Shown: positions 9,703 to 19,413 of the stretch, piece by piece
How the letters are laid out: every line of letters starts with the position of its first letter
Numbering within the stretch: position 1 is the first letter of the stretch
NCBI RefSeq assembly: GCF_010731815.2
Contig: NZ_AP022593.1
Coordinates: forward strand, 1,550,001-1,614,000
Direction of reading: 5' to 3'
Source of the DNA: Mycolicibacterium arabiense
GTDB taxonomy: Bacteria > Actinomycetota > Actinomycetes > Mycobacteriales > Mycobacteriaceae
DNA: 64,000 bases
The notes under the pieces: model-generated
What the model saw: only the letters and a program-made list of their open reading frames with translations
What the model was told of the DNA's origin: nothing
Database searches by the model: none
Position numbers and translations under genes: made by a program

Positions 9703-11880
9703 ATGATCTGTTGTGTGACCGAAGCCGAGACTCGAACAGCTGACGCCGAGTGGACGTCGGGAAACACGAGGCCCAACGTGCCACCGGCGGCCACGCCCGG
9801 TGCGGCCGACCCGAACCAGCCCGAACCGCTGCCCGACGATCGCTATCTCAATCGCGAACTGAGTTGGCTCGACTTCAATGCCCGGGTGCTCGCGCTGGCC
9901 GCGGACCCGTCGCTGCCGCTGCTGGAACGCGCCAAGTTCCTGGCGATCTTCGCCTCGAATCTCGACGAGTTCTACATGGTGCGCGTCGCGGGCCTCAAGC
10001 GTCGCGACGAGATGGGGCTGTCGGTTCGTTCGGCGGACGGACTCTCCCCGCGTGAGCAGTTGCGCCGCATCGGCGAGCGCACGCAGCAGATCGCCACCCG
10101 GCATGCCAGCGTGTTCGGCGAACTCGTCCGGCCCGCCCTCGCCGAGCGCGGCATCGTCATCGTCACCTGGAGCGAACTCGACGACTACGAGCGCGAGAGG
10201 CTGTCGACCTACTTCCACGAGCAGGTGTTCCCGGTCCTCACGCCGCTCGCGGTCGACCCCGCACACCCGTTCCCCTTCGTGAGCGGGCTGAGCCTGAACC
10301 TCGCGATCACCGTCAAGCTCCCCGACGACGGGACGCAGCACTTCGCGCGAATCAAGGTGCCCGACAACGTGGACCGCTTCGTGGAGCTGCGGGCGCGCGA
10401 CGACGACGGTGGCGGCGTCCGGTTCCTCCCCATGGAGGAACTGATCTCGGCGTTCCTCGACGTGTTGTTCCCCGGCCTGGAAATCGTGGAGCACCATGCC
10501 TTCCGGATCACCCGCAACGCCGACTTCGAGGTCGAGGAGGACCGCGACGAGGATCTGCTGCAGGCCCTCGAGCGCGAGTTGGCGCGCCGCCGGTTCGGTT
10601 CCCCCGTGCGTCTCGAGATCGCAGGCGACATGACCGAGAACATGCTCGAGTTGCTGCTGCGCGAACTCGACGTGCATCCCGGTGACGTCATCGAGGTGCC
10701 GGGTCTGCTCGACCTGTCGGCGCTGTGGCAGGTGTACGGCGTCGATCGGCCCGAACTCAAGGACCCGCCGTTCGTGCCCGCCACCCCACCGGCGTTCGGC
10801 GAACGCGAGACCCCCAAGAGCATCTTCTCCACGCTGCGCGACGGCGACGTCCTCGTGCACCACCCGTACGACTCGTTCTCGACCACCGTGCAGCGCTTCA
10901 TCGAGCAGGCGGCCGCCGACCCGAATGTGTTGGCGATCAAGCAGACCCTGTACCGGACGTCGGGCGACTCGCCGATCGTCAGCGCGCTCATCGACGCCGC
11001 CGAGGCAGGCAAGCAGGTCGTCGCACTCGTCGAGATCAAGGCCCGCTTCGACGAGCAGGCCAACATCAAGTGGGCGCGCGCGCTGGAGCAGGCGGGCGTG
11101 CACGTCGTCTACGGCTTGATCGGGCTCAAGACGCACTGCAAGACGTGTCTGGTCGTGCGGCGCGAGGGATCCACGATCCGGCGCTACTGCCACATCGGAA
11201 CGGGCAACTACAACCCGAAGACCTCTCGCCTGTATGAAGACGTGGGCCTGCTCACCGCATCACCCGACATCGGCGCCGACCTCACCGATCTGTTCAATTC
11301 GCTGACGGGCTACTCGCGCAAGGTGTCCTACCGCAACCTGCTCGTCGCTCCCTATGGCGTGCGCAGGGGGATCGTCGAACGCATCGAGCGCGAGATCGCC
11401 GCCCACCGCGATGGTGCGGACGCCCGAATTCGACTCAAGGCCAACGCACTGGTCGACGAACAGGTCATCGACGCGCTCTATCGCGCGTCGCAGGCAGGCG
11501 TCCGGGTCGAGGTGGTCGTCCGCGGCATCTGCGCATTGCGGCCCGGCGTGGAGAACTTCTCGGAGAACATCGTCGTGCGTTCGATCCTCGGCCGGTTCCT
11601 CGAGCACTCGCGAATCATTCACTTCCGCGCCATCGACGAGTTCTGGATCGGCAGTGCCGACATGATGCATCGTAATCTCGACCGCCGCGTCGAGGTGATG
11701 GCACAGGTCAAGGATCCGAGGCTGTCGTCGCAATTGGACGACGTCTTCACCTCCGCCATGGATCCCGCCACCAGGTGTTGGGAACTCGGCGCCGACGGAC
11801 GCTGGACGGCTCTGCCGCACGAAGGTGAGACGGTGCGCGACCATCAGGTGTCACTGATGGAGCGCCATCGTCACCACTGA
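9703..11880 (+). CDS. ppk1: Polyphosphate kinase 1
   Basis: Makes inorganic polyphosphate reversibly from ATP; in mycobacteria polyphosphate links to the stringent response and stress survival. About 725 residues: the N domain begins [18 protein letters not shown], followed by a head domain and two PLD-like catalytic domains. The autophosphorylated histidine is in [12 protein letters not shown] (about residue 500), with a second catalytic-domain motif [15 protein letters not shown]. The start is uncertain: ATG 9703 or GTG 9715 ([13 protein letters not shown]), neither with a strong ribosome site. mutT1 follows 37 bases downstream. Confidence 0.97.
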   Translation: MICCVTEAETRTADAEWTSGNTRPNVPPAATPGAADPNQPEPLPDDRYLNRELSWLDFNARVLALAADPSLPLLERAKFLAIFASNLDEFYMVRVAGLKRRDEMGLSVRSADGLSPREQLRRIGERTQQIATRHASVFGELVRPALAERGIVIVTWSELDDYERERLSTYFHEQVFPVLTPLAVDPAHPFPFVSGLSLNLAITVKLPDDGTQHFARIKVPDNVDRFVELRARDDDGGGVRFLPMEELISAFLDVLFPGLEIVEHHAFRITRNADFEVEEDRDEDLLQALERELARRRFGSPVRLEIAGDMTENMLELLLRELDVHPGDVIEVPGLLDLSALWQVYGVDRPELKDPPFVPATPPAFGERETPKSIFSTLRDGDVLVHHPYDSFSTTVQRFIEQAAADPNVLAIKQTLYRTSGDSPIVSALIDAAEAGKQVVALVEIKARFDEQANIKWARALEQAGVHVVYGLIGLKTHCKTCLVVRREGSTIRRYCHIGTGNYNPKTSRLYEDVGLLTASPDIGADLTDLFNSLTGYSRKVSYRNLLVAPYGVRRGIVERIEREIAAHRDGADARIRLKANALVDEQVIDALYRASQAGVRVEVVVRGICALRPGVENFSENIVVRSILGRFLEHSRIIHFRAIDEFWIGSADMMHRNLDRRVEVMAQVKDPRLSSQLDDVFTSAMDPATRCWELGADGRWTALPHEGETVRDHQVSLMERHRHH

Positions 11881-11917
11881 GGCGTCCGTGTTCCTCTGAT
11901 GACCTGCAGGAGTTGAG

Positions 11918-12844
11918 GTGTCGAAGAAGAGTCCGACGTCCGGCAAGCGCGACGGCCGCCAGACGGTGCTCGCCGCAGGGGCCGTGCTGTGGCGTGACGA
12001 CGGCGATGGACCGCTCGAGGTCGCCGTCGTCCACCGCCCGAGGTACGACGACTGGTCGCTGCCGAAGGGGAAGGTCGACCCGGGCGAGACCGAACCGATC
12101 GCGGCCGTGCGCGAAGTCGAGGAGGAGACCGGTTTCGCCGCGGAGCTGGGCAGGCGGTTGGCGTCGATCTCCTATCCCGTCGAGCAGGGCACCAAGAAGG
12201 TGCGGTACTGGGCCGCGCGTGCGGTGGGCGGCGGCTTCGAGCCGAATGACGAAGTCGACCAGCTGCTGTGGCTGCCCGTCGGCGACGCGATGAAGCGACT
12301 GCAGTACCCGCACGACCGGAAGGTGCTGCGCCGCTTCGCCAAGCATCCGGCCGACACCCGTACCGTGCTGATCGTCCGCCACGGCGTGGCAGGCAGCAAG
12401 TCGCGTTACAAGGGTGACGACCGCAAGCGGCCCCTGGACAAGAAGGGCCGCGCGCAGGCGGAATCACTGGTCGGGCAGCTGCTGGCCTTTGGCGCCACCG
12501 ACCTGTACGCCGCGTCGCGCACGCGCTGCCATCAGACGCTCGAGCCGCTGGCGCAGGAGTTGGGCGCACCGATCTCCGACGAGCCGACGGTGACCGAGGA
12601 GGCCTACGCCGAGGATCCGGACGCGGGACGCCATCGCGTCCTCGAGATCGCGAAGAGCGGTTCCACGCCGGTGATCTGCACGCAGGGCAAGGTGATTCCC
12701 GACCTGATCGCCTGGTGGTGCGACCGCGACGGGGTGAAGCCCGACAAGTCGCGCAACCGCAAGGGCAGCACGTGGGTGTTGTCGCTGGCCGACGACGCCC
12801 TGGTCTCGGCCGATCACATCGGCAGCCCCCTGGCGACCGCCTAG
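11918..12844 (+). CDS. mutT1: MutT1: Nudix hydrolase fused to histidine-phosphatase domain
   Basis: Sanitises 8-oxo-guanine nucleotides and, in mycobacteria, is also reported to hydrolyse diadenosine polyphosphates. In the 308-residue protein the N-terminal Nudix domain carries the box G-x5-E-x7-REVEEETG-F at about residues 50-72. The C-terminal domain (from about 148) has the phosphoglycerate-mutase-like LIVRHG motif. This two-domain form is typical of mycobacterial MutT1 (Rv2985). GTG 11918 is preceded by CAGGAG. It follows ppk1 on the same strand and is separated from convergent hupB by a strong hairpin. Confidence 0.95.
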   Translation: MSKKSPTSGKRDGRQTVLAAGAVLWRDDGDGPLEVAVVHRPRYDDWSLPKGKVDPGETEPIAAVREVEEETGFAAELGRRLASISYPVEQGTKKVRYWAARAVGGGFEPNDEVDQLLWLPVGDAMKRLQYPHDRKVLRRFAKHPADTRTVLIVRHGVAGSKSRYKGDDRKRPLDKKGRAQAESLVGQLLAFGATDLYAASRTRCHQTLEPLAQELGAPISDEPTVTEEAYAEDPDAGRHRVLEIAKSGSTPVICTQGKVIPDLIAWWCDRDGVKPDKSRNRKGSTWVLSLADDALVSADHIGSPLATA

Positions 12845-12874
12845 TTCCGGACGCGGTCGACCGCATACGCGAAA

Positions 12875-12904
12875 CGCGCCGTGGATCCGAAGATCCACGG
12901 CGCG
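12875..12904. terminator. Hairpin between convergent mutT1 and hupB
   Basis: Perfect 13-bp arms (12875-12887 and 12892-12904) enclose a CGAA tetraloop. A short T run follows on the minus strand, so it suits hupB best, and it may also stop mutT1. Confidence 0.7.
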
Positions 12905-12938
12905 CCCGCTGCCCGGAATCGGGCTGTGATGCTGGGTG

Positions 12939-13640
12939 TTACTTGCGGCCCCGCTTGGCGGGAGCCTTCTTGGCGGCCGGAGCCTTCTTGGCCGGTGCGG
13001 CCTTCTTGGCGGCGGGAGCCTTCTTGGCCGGTGCGGCCTTCTTGGCGGCGGGAGCCTTCTTCGCGGGCGCAGCAGCCTTCTTGGCGGCGGGAGCCTTCTT
13101 CGCGGGCGCAGCAGCCTTCTTGGCGGCCGGAGCCTTCTTCGCGGGCGCAGCAGCCTTCTTGGCGGCCGGAGCCTTCTTCGCGGGCGCAGCAGCCTTCTTG
13201 GCGGCCGGAGCCTTCTTCGCGGGCGCAGCAGCCTTCTTGGCGGCCGGAGCCTTCTTCGCAGGCGCGGCAGCCTTCTTGGCGGCGGCCTTCTTCACAGCGG
13301 TCTTCCGGGCCGGCGCAGCGGTCGCACCACGCTTGACGGCGGGGCCGTCAGCCGGGAGCTTCTGCGAGCCGGACACGACGGCCTTGAACTGAGCACCGGG
13401 ACGGAACGCGGGAACGGACGTCGGCTTGACCTTGACGGTCTCGCCGGTGCGCGGGTTGCGCGCCACCCGGGCCGCGCGGCGGCGCTGCTCGAACACGCCG
13501 AAGCCCGTAATCGTGACGCTGTCGCCCTTGTGGACGGCACGCACGATCGTGTCGACGACGTTTTCAACGGCGGCAGTTGCCTGCCGACGGTCTGTGCCCA
13601 ACTTGTCCGTGAGGACATCGATGAGCTCTGCCTTGTTCAT
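12939..13640 (-). CDS. hupB: HU-like nucleoid protein with long Lys/Ala/Pro tail (HupB/MDP1)
   Basis: DNA-binding architectural protein that compacts the nucleoid; mycobacterial HupB also affects iron acquisition and growth. Of 233 residues, 1-90 are the HU fold ([32 protein letters not shown]; the DNA-clamp arm). The rest is an intrinsically disordered tail containing six 13-residue [13 protein letters not shown] units and two 12-residue units, ending APAKRGRK. The ATG at 13640 has GGAGG six bases upstream. The tail resembles eukaryotic H1, and lysine acetylation and methylation of this tail have been reported in the family. Confidence 0.97.
   Translation of the reverse strand: MNKAELIDVLTDKLGTDRRQATAAVENVVDTIVRAVHKGDSVTITGFGVFEQRRRAARVARNPRTGETVKVKPTSVPAFRPGAQFKAVVSGSQKLPADGPAVKRGATAAPARKTAVKKAAAKKAAAPAKKAPAAKKAAAPAKKAPAAKKAAAPAKKAPAAKKAAAPAKKAPAAKKAAAPAKKAPAAKKAAAPAKKAPAAKKAAPAKKAPAAKKAAPAKKAPAAKKAPAKRGRK
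12966..13271 (-). repeat. In-frame 39/36-bp tandem repeats of the hupB tail
   Basis: Six 39-bp and two 36-bp near-identical units encode residues 124-225 of HupB. Such arrays expand and contract by slippage, so the copy number may vary between strains or be mis-assembled. Confidence 0.85.
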
Positions 13641-13842
13641 GCAAAACCTCCGGAGCCAGTGGTCCACTTTGAACCGACTATTGCCCACGGTAAACCCTCG
13701 TGCTGCAGATATCCAAGAGCCACGCCGAATTTCGGAGATTGCTGGGGCTGCTTTCGGAATCCGATTGCCCCACATGGGCTGTGGTACGCCAGTCCTAGAA
13801 CTGGGTTGCGGAGCGGCTCTTTCGGCCCCGCCGGGCCCCGAT

Positions 13843-14436
13843 TCAGGCGGTGATCGTGCGGGGCTTCCAGCTCGGCCTGGCCTGCTCGTAGGCCTCGATT
13901 TCAGCCTGTTTCCGCAGCGTAAGGCCTATATCGTCGAGCCCTTCGAACAGTCGCCATGCGGTGTAGTCGTCAATCGTGAACGGCACCACCACCGTTCCTG
14001 CGGTCACGGTCCTATCCCGTAGGTCCACAGTGAGTTCCAGCCCCGGATTCTGCTCGATGAGCTTCCACAGCAATTCCACATCGTCTTGAGCGACTTCGGC
14101 CGCCAGTAGGCCCGACTTGCCCGCGTTGCCGCGGAAGATGTCGGCGAATCGCGACGAGATCACGACTCGGAAGCCGTAGTTCATCAGCGCCCAGACGGCG
14201 TGTTCGCGGGACGAGCCGGTGCCGAAGTCGGGCCCCGCCACCAAGACCGAACCCCGGTCGAAGGGCGACAGGTTGAGGATGAACGCGGGGTCGTTACGCC
14301 ATGCCGCGAACAGCCCGTCCTCGAAACCCGTTCGGGTGACCCGCTTGAGGTACACCGCGGGGATGATCTGGTCGGTGTCGACGTTGGTCCGGCGCAGCGG
14401 GACCCCGATACCGGTGTGGGTGTCGAACGAATCCAT
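13843..14436 (-). CDS. leuD: 3-isopropylmalate dehydratase small subunit
   Basis: With LeuC it isomerises 2-isopropylmalate to 3-isopropylmalate in leucine synthesis. The 197-residue protein has the aconitase-type swivel domain, with VDTDQIIPA at about residue 19 and [13 protein letters not shown] at about residue 72 forming the substrate site. The ATG at 14436 is preceded by TAGGAG, and the leuC stop lies nine bases upstream, so the two subunits are co-translated. About 200 bases to hupB downstream hold no gene. Confidence 0.97.
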   Translation of the reverse strand: MDSFDTHTGIGVPLRRTNVDTDQIIPAVYLKRVTRTGFEDGLFAAWRNDPAFILNLSPFDRGSVLVAGPDFGTGSSREHAVWALMNYGFRVVISSRFADIFRGNAGKSGLLAAEVAQDDVELLWKLIEQNPGLELTVDLRDRTVTAGTVVVPFTIDDYTAWRLFEGLDDIGLTLRKQAEIEAYEQARPSWKPRTITA

Positions 14437-14444
14437 CAGAACTC

Positions 14445-15878
14445 CTAGCGGCTCGAGACGGGGGCCAGGTCGGCCGGTGAGGACAGGGTGCCGCGCACGG
14501 CCGTCGCCGCAGCGACGGCCGGGGAGACGAGGTGGGTGCGACCGCCCTTGCCCTGTCGTCCTTCGAAATTGCGGTTCGACGTCGACGCGCAACGTTGGCC
14601 CGGCGCCAGCTGATCCGGGTTCATGCCGAGGCACATCGAGCAGCCGGCCTGGCGCCACTCGGCGCCCGCGGCGGTGAACACCTCGCCGAGACCCTCTGAT
14701 TCGGCCTGGGCGCGAACGCGCATCGAACCGGGGACGACAAGCATCCTGACCCCGTCGGCGACCTTGCGGCCCTGCAGGACCTCGGCGACCACGCGCAGAT
14801 CCTCGATGCGGCCGTTGGTGCAGGAGCCGACGAACACGGTGTCGACGGCGACTTCGCGCATCGGCATACCCGCACGAAGGTCCATGTACGCCAAAGCCTT
14901 CTCGGCGTTCTGCCTTTCGCCCTCGTCGAACATCAGTTCCGGATCCGGCACGGCATCCCCGAGCGGGACCCCCTGCCCGGGGTTGGTACCCCAGGTGACG
15001 AACGGGCTCAGCGAGGCCGCGTCGATGTAGACCTCGGTGTCGAATTCGGCGCCCTCGTCGGTGCGCAACTGCTTCCACGCCTGCACCGCCGCGTCCCAGT
15101 CGGCGCCGGTGGGTGCGTGCGGACGGCCCCGCAGGAACTCGAACGTCGTCTCGTCCGGAGCCACCATGCCTGCACGGGCGCCTGCCTCGATGCTCATGTT
15201 GCAGATCGTCATGCGACCCTCCATCGACAGCGATTCGATGGCACTGCCGCGGTATTCGATGACGTGTCCCTGCCCGCCGCCCGTGCCGATCTTGGCGATG
15301 ACGGCGAGGATGACGTCCTTGGCGCTGACGCCGGGGGGCAGCTCTCCGTCGACGTTGACGGCCATGGTCTTGAACGGGCGAAGCGGAAGTGTCTGCGTGG
15401 CAAGCACGTGCTCGACCTCGGAGGTGCCGATGCCCATCGCGAGCGCGCCGAACGCACCGTGGGTGGAGGTGTGGCTGTCGCCGCACACGACCGTCATTCC
15501 GGGCTGCGTCAGGCCGAGCTGCGGGCCGATGATGTGGACGATGCCCTGTTCGACGTCGCCCATCGGGTGCAGGCGGATGCCGAATTCCTCGCAGTTGCGC
15601 CGCAACGTGTCGACCTGGGTGCGCGACACCGGGTCCGCGATCGGCTTGTCGATGTCGATCGTGGGCACGTTGTGGTCTTCGGTCGCGATCGTGAGATCGG
15701 GCCTGCGGACCGGACGCCCGGCCAGCCGGAGGCCGTCGAAAGCCTGTGGGCTGGTGACCTCGTGGACGAGGTGCAGGTCGATGTAGATGAGATCGGGCTC
15801 GCGGGCGGCGCCTTCGCCTCCGCCGGTGGCGACGACGTGGTCGGCCCACACCTTCTCGGCCATGGTGCGTGGAGTCAT
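14445..15878 (-). CDS. leuC: 3-isopropylmalate dehydratase large subunit
   Basis: Large, [4Fe-4S]-containing subunit of isopropylmalate isomerase. Cluster ligands are the cysteine in FVGSCTNGR and the pair in [27 protein letters not shown] is another aconitase-family signature. Length is about 477 residues. The start at 15878 ([11 protein letters not shown]) is preferred because GAAGGA lies nine bases upstream; the earlier ATG at 15887 abuts the same GAAGGA. Divergent from the IclR regulator, with only about 65 bases between them. Confidence 0.95.
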   Translation of the reverse strand: MTPRTMAEKVWADHVVATGGGEGAAREPDLIYIDLHLVHEVTSPQAFDGLRLAGRPVRRPDLTIATEDHNVPTIDIDKPIADPVSRTQVDTLRRNCEEFGIRLHPMGDVEQGIVHIIGPQLGLTQPGMTVVCGDSHTSTHGAFGALAMGIGTSEVEHVLATQTLPLRPFKTMAVNVDGELPPGVSAKDVILAVIAKIGTGGGQGHVIEYRGSAIESLSMEGRMTICNMSIEAGARAGMVAPDETTFEFLRGRPHAPTGADWDAAVQAWKQLRTDEGAEFDTEVYIDAASLSPFVTWGTNPGQGVPLGDAVPDPELMFDEGERQNAEKALAYMDLRAGMPMREVAVDTVFVGSCTNGRIEDLRVVAEVLQGRKVADGVRMLVVPGSMRVRAQAESEGLGEVFTAAGAEWRQAGCSMCLGMNPDQLAPGQRCASTSNRNFEGRQGKGGRTHLVSPAVAAATAVRGTLSSPADLAPVSSR

Positions 15879-15939
15879 GACGTTCATTCCTTCGGGCGAC
15901 CCGCAGGTGAAGGGCTGGCAATCTCACGATGCGGGAAGC

Positions 15940-15945
15940 TAGTAT
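15940..15945 (+). promoter_or_regulatory. Putative -10 element for leaderless IclR-type gene
   Basis: TAGTAT ends six bases before the GTG at 15952. TCTCAC (about 15922-15927) and GTGAGA (15952-15957) are inverted copies flanking this region and might form an operator for the IclR protein on its own gene and on leuCD. Confidence 0.45.
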
Positions 15946-15951
15946 CTCCCT

Positions 15952-16653
15952 GTGAGACAGGATAGCGGCATCGGCGTCCTCGACAAAGCCGTGGGGGTGT
16001 TGCACTCGGTGGCCGAGTCCCCGTGCGGCCTCGCCGAACTCTGCGAGCGCACCGGCCTCCCGCGCGCCACCGCCCATCGACTGGCCGCGGGCCTCGAGGT
16101 GCACCGACTACTGGCCCGCGACGCCGAGGGCCGATGGCTGCTGGGACCCGCGGTGACCGAGTTGGCCGGTCACGTCAACGATCCGCTGCTGGCGGCCGGA
16201 ACCGTCGTGCTCCCCCGCCTGCGCGAGATCACCGGCGAGAGCATCCAGCTCTACCGCCGCGAGGGCACCTCACGCGTCTGCGTGGCGGCGCTCGAACCGC
16301 TTGCCGGGCTTCGCGACACCGTTCCCGTCGGAACCCGTCTGCCCATGACTGCGGGCTCGGGAGCCAAGGTGCTCCTGGCCTACAGCGACGCGGCGACGCA
16401 GCAGGCCGTGCTGCCTCAGGCCAAGTTCACCGACCGGACGCTGGCCGAGGTGCGTAGGCGCGGGTGGGCGCAGAGCGCCGCGGAGCGGGAGCCGGGTGTG
16501 GCAAGTGTCTCAGCGCCGGTGCGCGACGGCCGGGGTGCCGTCGTCGCGGCCGTGTCGGTCTCGGGCCCCATCGACCGCATGGGCCGTAGGCCGGGCGCGC
16601 GCTGGGCAGCGGACCTGCTCGCAGCCTCCGAGGCGCTCACGCGCCGGCTGTAG
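15952..16653 (+). CDS. IclR-family transcriptional regulator, probable leuCD regulator
   Basis: The 233-residue protein has an N-terminal winged helix-turn-helix (about residues 6-60, [23 protein letters not shown]) and a C-terminal effector domain ([23 protein letters not shown]). IclR proteins are dimeric or tetrameric and bind small acids. Actinobacterial relatives such as NdgR/LtbR control leucine and other amino-acid genes and sit divergent to leuCD, as here, so regulation of leuCD is a strong inference. GTG start without ribosome site; see the -10 element at 15940. Confidence 0.92.
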   Translation: MRQDSGIGVLDKAVGVLHSVAESPCGLAELCERTGLPRATAHRLAAGLEVHRLLARDAEGRWLLGPAVTELAGHVNDPLLAAGTVVLPRLREITGESIQLYRREGTSRVCVAALEPLAGLRDTVPVGTRLPMTAGSGAKVLLAYSDAATQQAVLPQAKFTDRTLAEVRRRGWAQSAAEREPGVASVSAPVRDGRGAVVAAVSVSGPIDRMGRRPGARWAADLLAASEALTRRL

Positions 16654-16668
16654 GGCCTCGACGACGAA

Positions 16669-16696
16669 AGCGCCCGGTCCGTGTGGACCGGGCGCT
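16669..16696 (+). terminator. Terminator hairpin of the IclR gene
   Basis: Perfect 12-bp arms AGCGCCCGGTCC/GGACCGGGCGCT with a GTGT loop, followed by CTTC. It separates the IclR gene from the convergent tRNA genes. Confidence 0.7.
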
Positions 16697-16706
16697 CTTC
16701 GCGTTG

Positions 16707-16779
16707 TACCCCCGATGGGATTCGAACCCACGCTACCGCCGTGAGAGGGCGGCGTCCTAGGCCGCTAGACGACGGGGGC
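16707..16779 (-). tRNA. gluT: tRNA-Glu (anticodon CUC)
   Basis: A 73-nt cloverleaf on the minus strand: acceptor GCCCCCG paired with CGGGGGU and discriminator A; anticodon stem CCGCC/GGCGG with loop CUCUCAC giving anticodon CUC; T-arm GGGUUCGAAUCCC. It reads GAG codons. It lies downstream of tRNA-Gln and gltX on the same strand. CCA is not encoded. Confidence 0.96.
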
Positions 16780-16800
16780 TAGAACCAATTCGCGACGGTC

Positions 16801-16806
16801 AGCATA
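16801..16806 (-). promoter_or_regulatory. Putative -10 of the tRNA-Glu promoter
   Basis: TATGCT on the minus strand lies about 21 bases before the mature tRNA-Glu 5' end, in the gap between the two tRNA genes. No clear -35 is seen. Confidence 0.3.
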
Positions 16807-16844
16807 TCTCAACCGACGATTGCTGACCTAATCGCTTCGGTTGG

Positions 16845-16916
16845 CTGGGGTACCAGGACTCGAACCTAGAATGGCGGTACCAGAAACCGCTGTGTTGCCA
16901 ATTACACCATACCCCA
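16845..16916 (-). tRNA. glnU: tRNA-Gln (anticodon CUG)
   Basis: A 72-nt cloverleaf on the minus strand: acceptor UGGGGUA/UACCCCA with discriminator G; anticodon stem GCGGU/ACCGC with loop UUCUGGU, anticodon CUG; T-arm AGGUUCGAGUCCU. In organisms without glutaminyl-tRNA synthetase it is first charged with glutamate by GltX and then amidated by GatCAB; all these genes are in this window. Confidence 0.96.
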
Positions 16917-17037
16917 CTGGCTGCCCAAGACCGCTGGTCAGAGGCACATTTCGAAGCTCGCCGCGTCGCGGTGGCCACCGCGTGCACGCCGTTCTCCGGC
17001 CGACAGGCAGACTACCAAAGATTCTCGGGCGTCAATC

Positions 17038-18522
17038 TCACGCCTCCCTGCCGGCGTGCTCGCGCCCTGCTCGCAGCCGGTCGAGACTGCGCTCACGGCC
17101 CAGCAACTCGAGCGACTCGAACAGCGGCGGGCTGATCGACGAACCCGTCGCCGCCACCCGGATCGGGCCGAACGCCTTGCGCGGCTTCAGTTCGAGACCG
17201 TCGATCAGCGCCGACTTCAGCGCCTCCTCGATCGCGGGCGTGGTCCACTCGCCAACGGCCTCCAGCGCCGCCACCGCGGCGTCGAGTACCGCGACCGCCT
17301 CGGGACGCAGTTCCTTGCCCGCCGACTTCTCGTCGAGTTCGAACGATCCGTGGTCGAGGAACTTCAACAGGCCCCAGGCGTCGCCGAGCACCACGATCCG
17401 GGTCTGCACCAGCTCGGCGGCCGTCGCGAACCCGGCGTCGTCGAGCCCGGTGTCGTGGCCGTGCGCGACGAAGTAATCCCGCAGGCGTGCGGTGAAGTCC
17501 TCGACCGGCAGCAGCCTGATGTGCTCGGCGTTGATCGCGTCGGCCTTCTTCTGGTCGAAGCGGGCCGGGTTCGAGTTGACGTTGCGGACGTCGAACGCCG
17601 CGACCATCTCGTCGAGGCTGAACAGGTCGTGGTCGTCGGCGATGCCCCACCCGAGCAGCGCCAGGTAGTTGAGCAGCCCCTCGGGGATGAACCCGCGGTC
17701 GCGGTGCAGGAACAGGTTCGACTGCGGGTCGCGCTTGGAGAGCTTCTTGTTGCCCTCGCCGAGCACGCTCGGCAGGTGCGCGAACTCCGGGACGCGTTCG
17801 GCGACGCCGATCCGGATGAGTGCTCCGTACAAGGCGATCTGACGCGGGGTGGACGGCATGATGTCCTCGCCGCGCAGCACGTGGGTGATCTTCATCAGCG
17901 CGTCGTCGACCGGGTTGACCAACGTGTATAGGGGGTCGCCGTTGGCGCGGGTGATCGCGAAGTCCGGCACCGTGCCCGCCGGGAAGCTCACCGGGCCGCG
18001 CACCAGATCGGTCCAACCGATGTCCTGGTCGGGCATCCGCAAGCGGAGTACGGGCCTGCGCCCCTGCGCGGCGAACGCCGCCCGCTGCTCGTCGCTCAAG
18101 GTGCGGTCGTAATTGTCGTAGCCCAGCTTCGGGTTTCGGCCCGCGGCGACGTGTCGCGCCTCGACCTCTTCGGGCGTCGAGTAGGCCTCGTACACCTCGC
18201 CGGCCTCGAGTAGCCGGGCGATCACGTCGCGGTAGATCTCGCTGCGTTCGGACTGCCGGTACGGCGGGTACGGCCCGCCGACCTCTGGGCCCTCGTCCCA
18301 GTCGAGGCCGAGCCACCGCAGCGCATCGAGGATGGCGGCGTAGCTCTCCGCGCTGTCACGGGCCGCGTCGGTGTCCTCGATGCGGAAGACGAAGGTGCCC
18401 CCGGTGTGCCGCGCGTAGGCCCAGTTGAACAGGGCGGTGCGGACCAATCCGACGTGCGGAGTTCCGGTGGGCGACGGGCAGAACCGGACGCGAACCGGCG
18501 CCGTGTGTTCGTGGTCCGTCAT
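17038..18522 (-). CDS. gltX: Glutamyl-tRNA synthetase
   Basis: Class I synthetase that loads glutamate on tRNA-Glu and, as a non-discriminating enzyme in actinobacteria, also on tRNA-Gln. The 494-residue protein has the HIGH-type motif [11 protein letters not shown] at about residues 16-26 and the KMSKS-type motif KKLSKRD at about residue 262. A helical anticodon-binding C-terminus follows. Start ATG at 18522 overlaps the stop of the FAH gene as TGATG, so translation is coupled. Its two tRNA substrates are encoded directly downstream on the same strand. Confidence 0.96.
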   Translation of the reverse strand: MTDHEHTAPVRVRFCPSPTGTPHVGLVRTALFNWAYARHTGGTFVFRIEDTDAARDSAESYAAILDALRWLGLDWDEGPEVGGPYPPYRQSERSEIYRDVIARLLEAGEVYEAYSTPEEVEARHVAAGRNPKLGYDNYDRTLSDEQRAAFAAQGRRPVLRLRMPDQDIGWTDLVRGPVSFPAGTVPDFAITRANGDPLYTLVNPVDDALMKITHVLRGEDIMPSTPRQIALYGALIRIGVAERVPEFAHLPSVLGEGNKKLSKRDPQSNLFLHRDRGFIPEGLLNYLALLGWGIADDHDLFSLDEMVAAFDVRNVNSNPARFDQKKADAINAEHIRLLPVEDFTARLRDYFVAHGHDTGLDDAGFATAAELVQTRIVVLGDAWGLLKFLDHGSFELDEKSAGKELRPEAVAVLDAAVAALEAVGEWTTPAIEEALKSALIDGLELKPRKAFGPIRVAATGSSISPPLFESLELLGRERSLDRLRAGREHAGREA

Positions 18523-19307
18523 CACTTCGCCTTGCGGACAACGGGGTTGGACAGCGTCCCGATGCCTTCGACGGTGATGGCGACGGTGTCCCCGTCCTCG
18601 ATCGGGCCGACTCCCTCGGGAGTACCGGTCAGGATCAGGTCGCCGGGCAGCAGCGTCATGACCGCCGAGACCCACTCCACGATGGCGCCGACGTCGTGGA
18701 TCATCAGCGAGGTGTTGCTGCTCTGTCGCACAGTGCCGTTGACCTCGGTGCGCAGATCGAGATTGAAGGGGTCGACGTCCGTCTCGATCCACGGTCCGAC
18801 CGGGCAGAAGGTGTCGTGGCCCTTGGCCCGCATCCACTGCCCGTCCTTACGCTGCTGGTCTCGCGCCGACACGTCGTTGGCGATCGTGTAGCCGAGGATG
18901 TTCTCCGCCGCGCGGGCGGCGGGCACGTCCTTGCACGGCCGCCCGATGACGATGGCGAGTTCGCCTTCGTGGTGCACCGGATTGGCGTCGGCGGGCAATT
19001 GGATCGGCACGTTCGGTCCGATGATGGCCGTGTTGGGCTTGAGGAAGATCACCGGGTCCTCGGGAGCCACTCCCCCCATTTCCTCGGCGTGAGCGGCGTA
19101 GTTCTTGCCCATGCAGATGATCTTGCTCGCGAGGATCGGCGCGAGCAGCCGCACGTCGGCCAACGGCCAGGACCTGCCCGTGAACTCGGGTGTGCCGAAC
19201 GGATGCTCGGCGAGTTCACGCGCCGTCGCGCCATCGGGGGTGGTGACGTCTCCTTCGATGGTGACGAAGGCGACACCGTCGGGACTAGCGATTCGACCTA
19301 GGCGCAT
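18522..19307 (-). CDS. Fumarylacetoacetate hydrolase-family protein
   Basis: A 261-residue FAH-fold enzyme. [14 protein letters not shown] (about residue 65) and the metal-binding EGELAIVIG (about residue 113), with GTPEGVGPI near residue 238, match the catechol meta-cleavage hydratase/decarboxylase and oxaloacetate-decarboxylase-like branch. The substrate is unknown. Its position upstream of gltX, overlapping by one base, is the same as Rv2993c-gltX in M. tuberculosis, but the link seems transcriptional only. The ATG at 19307 has TAAGCT six bases upstream and no ribosome site, suggesting a leaderless mRNA. Confidence 0.9.
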   Translation of the reverse strand: MRLGRIASPDGVAFVTIEGDVTTPDGATARELAEHPFGTPEFTGRSWPLADVRLLAPILASKIICMGKNYAAHAEEMGGVAPEDPVIFLKPNTAIIGPNVPIQLPADANPVHHEGELAIVIGRPCKDVPAARAAENILGYTIANDVSARDQQRKDGQWMRAKGHDTFCPVGPWIETDVDPFNLDLRTEVNGTVRQSSNTSLMIHDVGAIVEWVSAVMTLLPGDLILTGTPEGVGPIEDGDTVAITVEGIGTLSNPVVRKAK

Positions 19308-19313
19308 TCGACC

Positions 19314-19319
19314 AGCTTA
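19314..19319 (-). promoter_or_regulatory. Putative -10 element for leaderless FAH-gltX transcript
   Basis: TAAGCT on the minus strand ends six bases before the ATG at 19307. Confidence 0.4.
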
Positions 19320-19364
19320 ATCGGCGGTAGGCGGTGCCGGTCGACGGGCCCGCCGCTCGGTGCG

Positions 19365-19400
19365 TCTCAGCATCCGAGATCGCTATTCAGCATGCTGAGA
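19365..19400. promoter_or_regulatory. Two tandem operator-like palindromes upstream of the MFS gene
   Basis: TCTCAGCATCCGAGA (19365-19379, imperfect) and TTCAGCATGCTGAGA (19386-19400, containing the perfect 12-bp TCAGCATGCTGA) are related dyads whose centres are about 21 bases, two helical turns, apart. This is the layout of a tandem operator; the regulator is unknown. Confidence 0.5.
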
Positions 19401-19413
19401 TCAACGTGCGACG

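Noticed and set aside
12715..13392. Plus-strand frame of repeated GAFLAAGAF and matching tandem repeats suggestive of a membrane repeat protein or CRISPR
   Set aside because: It is the reverse complement of the hupB lysine/alanine repeat. Units are adjacent without spacers, so it is not a CRISPR array.
13843..16104. Extension of the leuD frame upstream to 753 codons
   Set aside because: The part beyond 14436 is a wrong-frame reading of leuC; leuD has a clear AGGAG and ATG at 14436.
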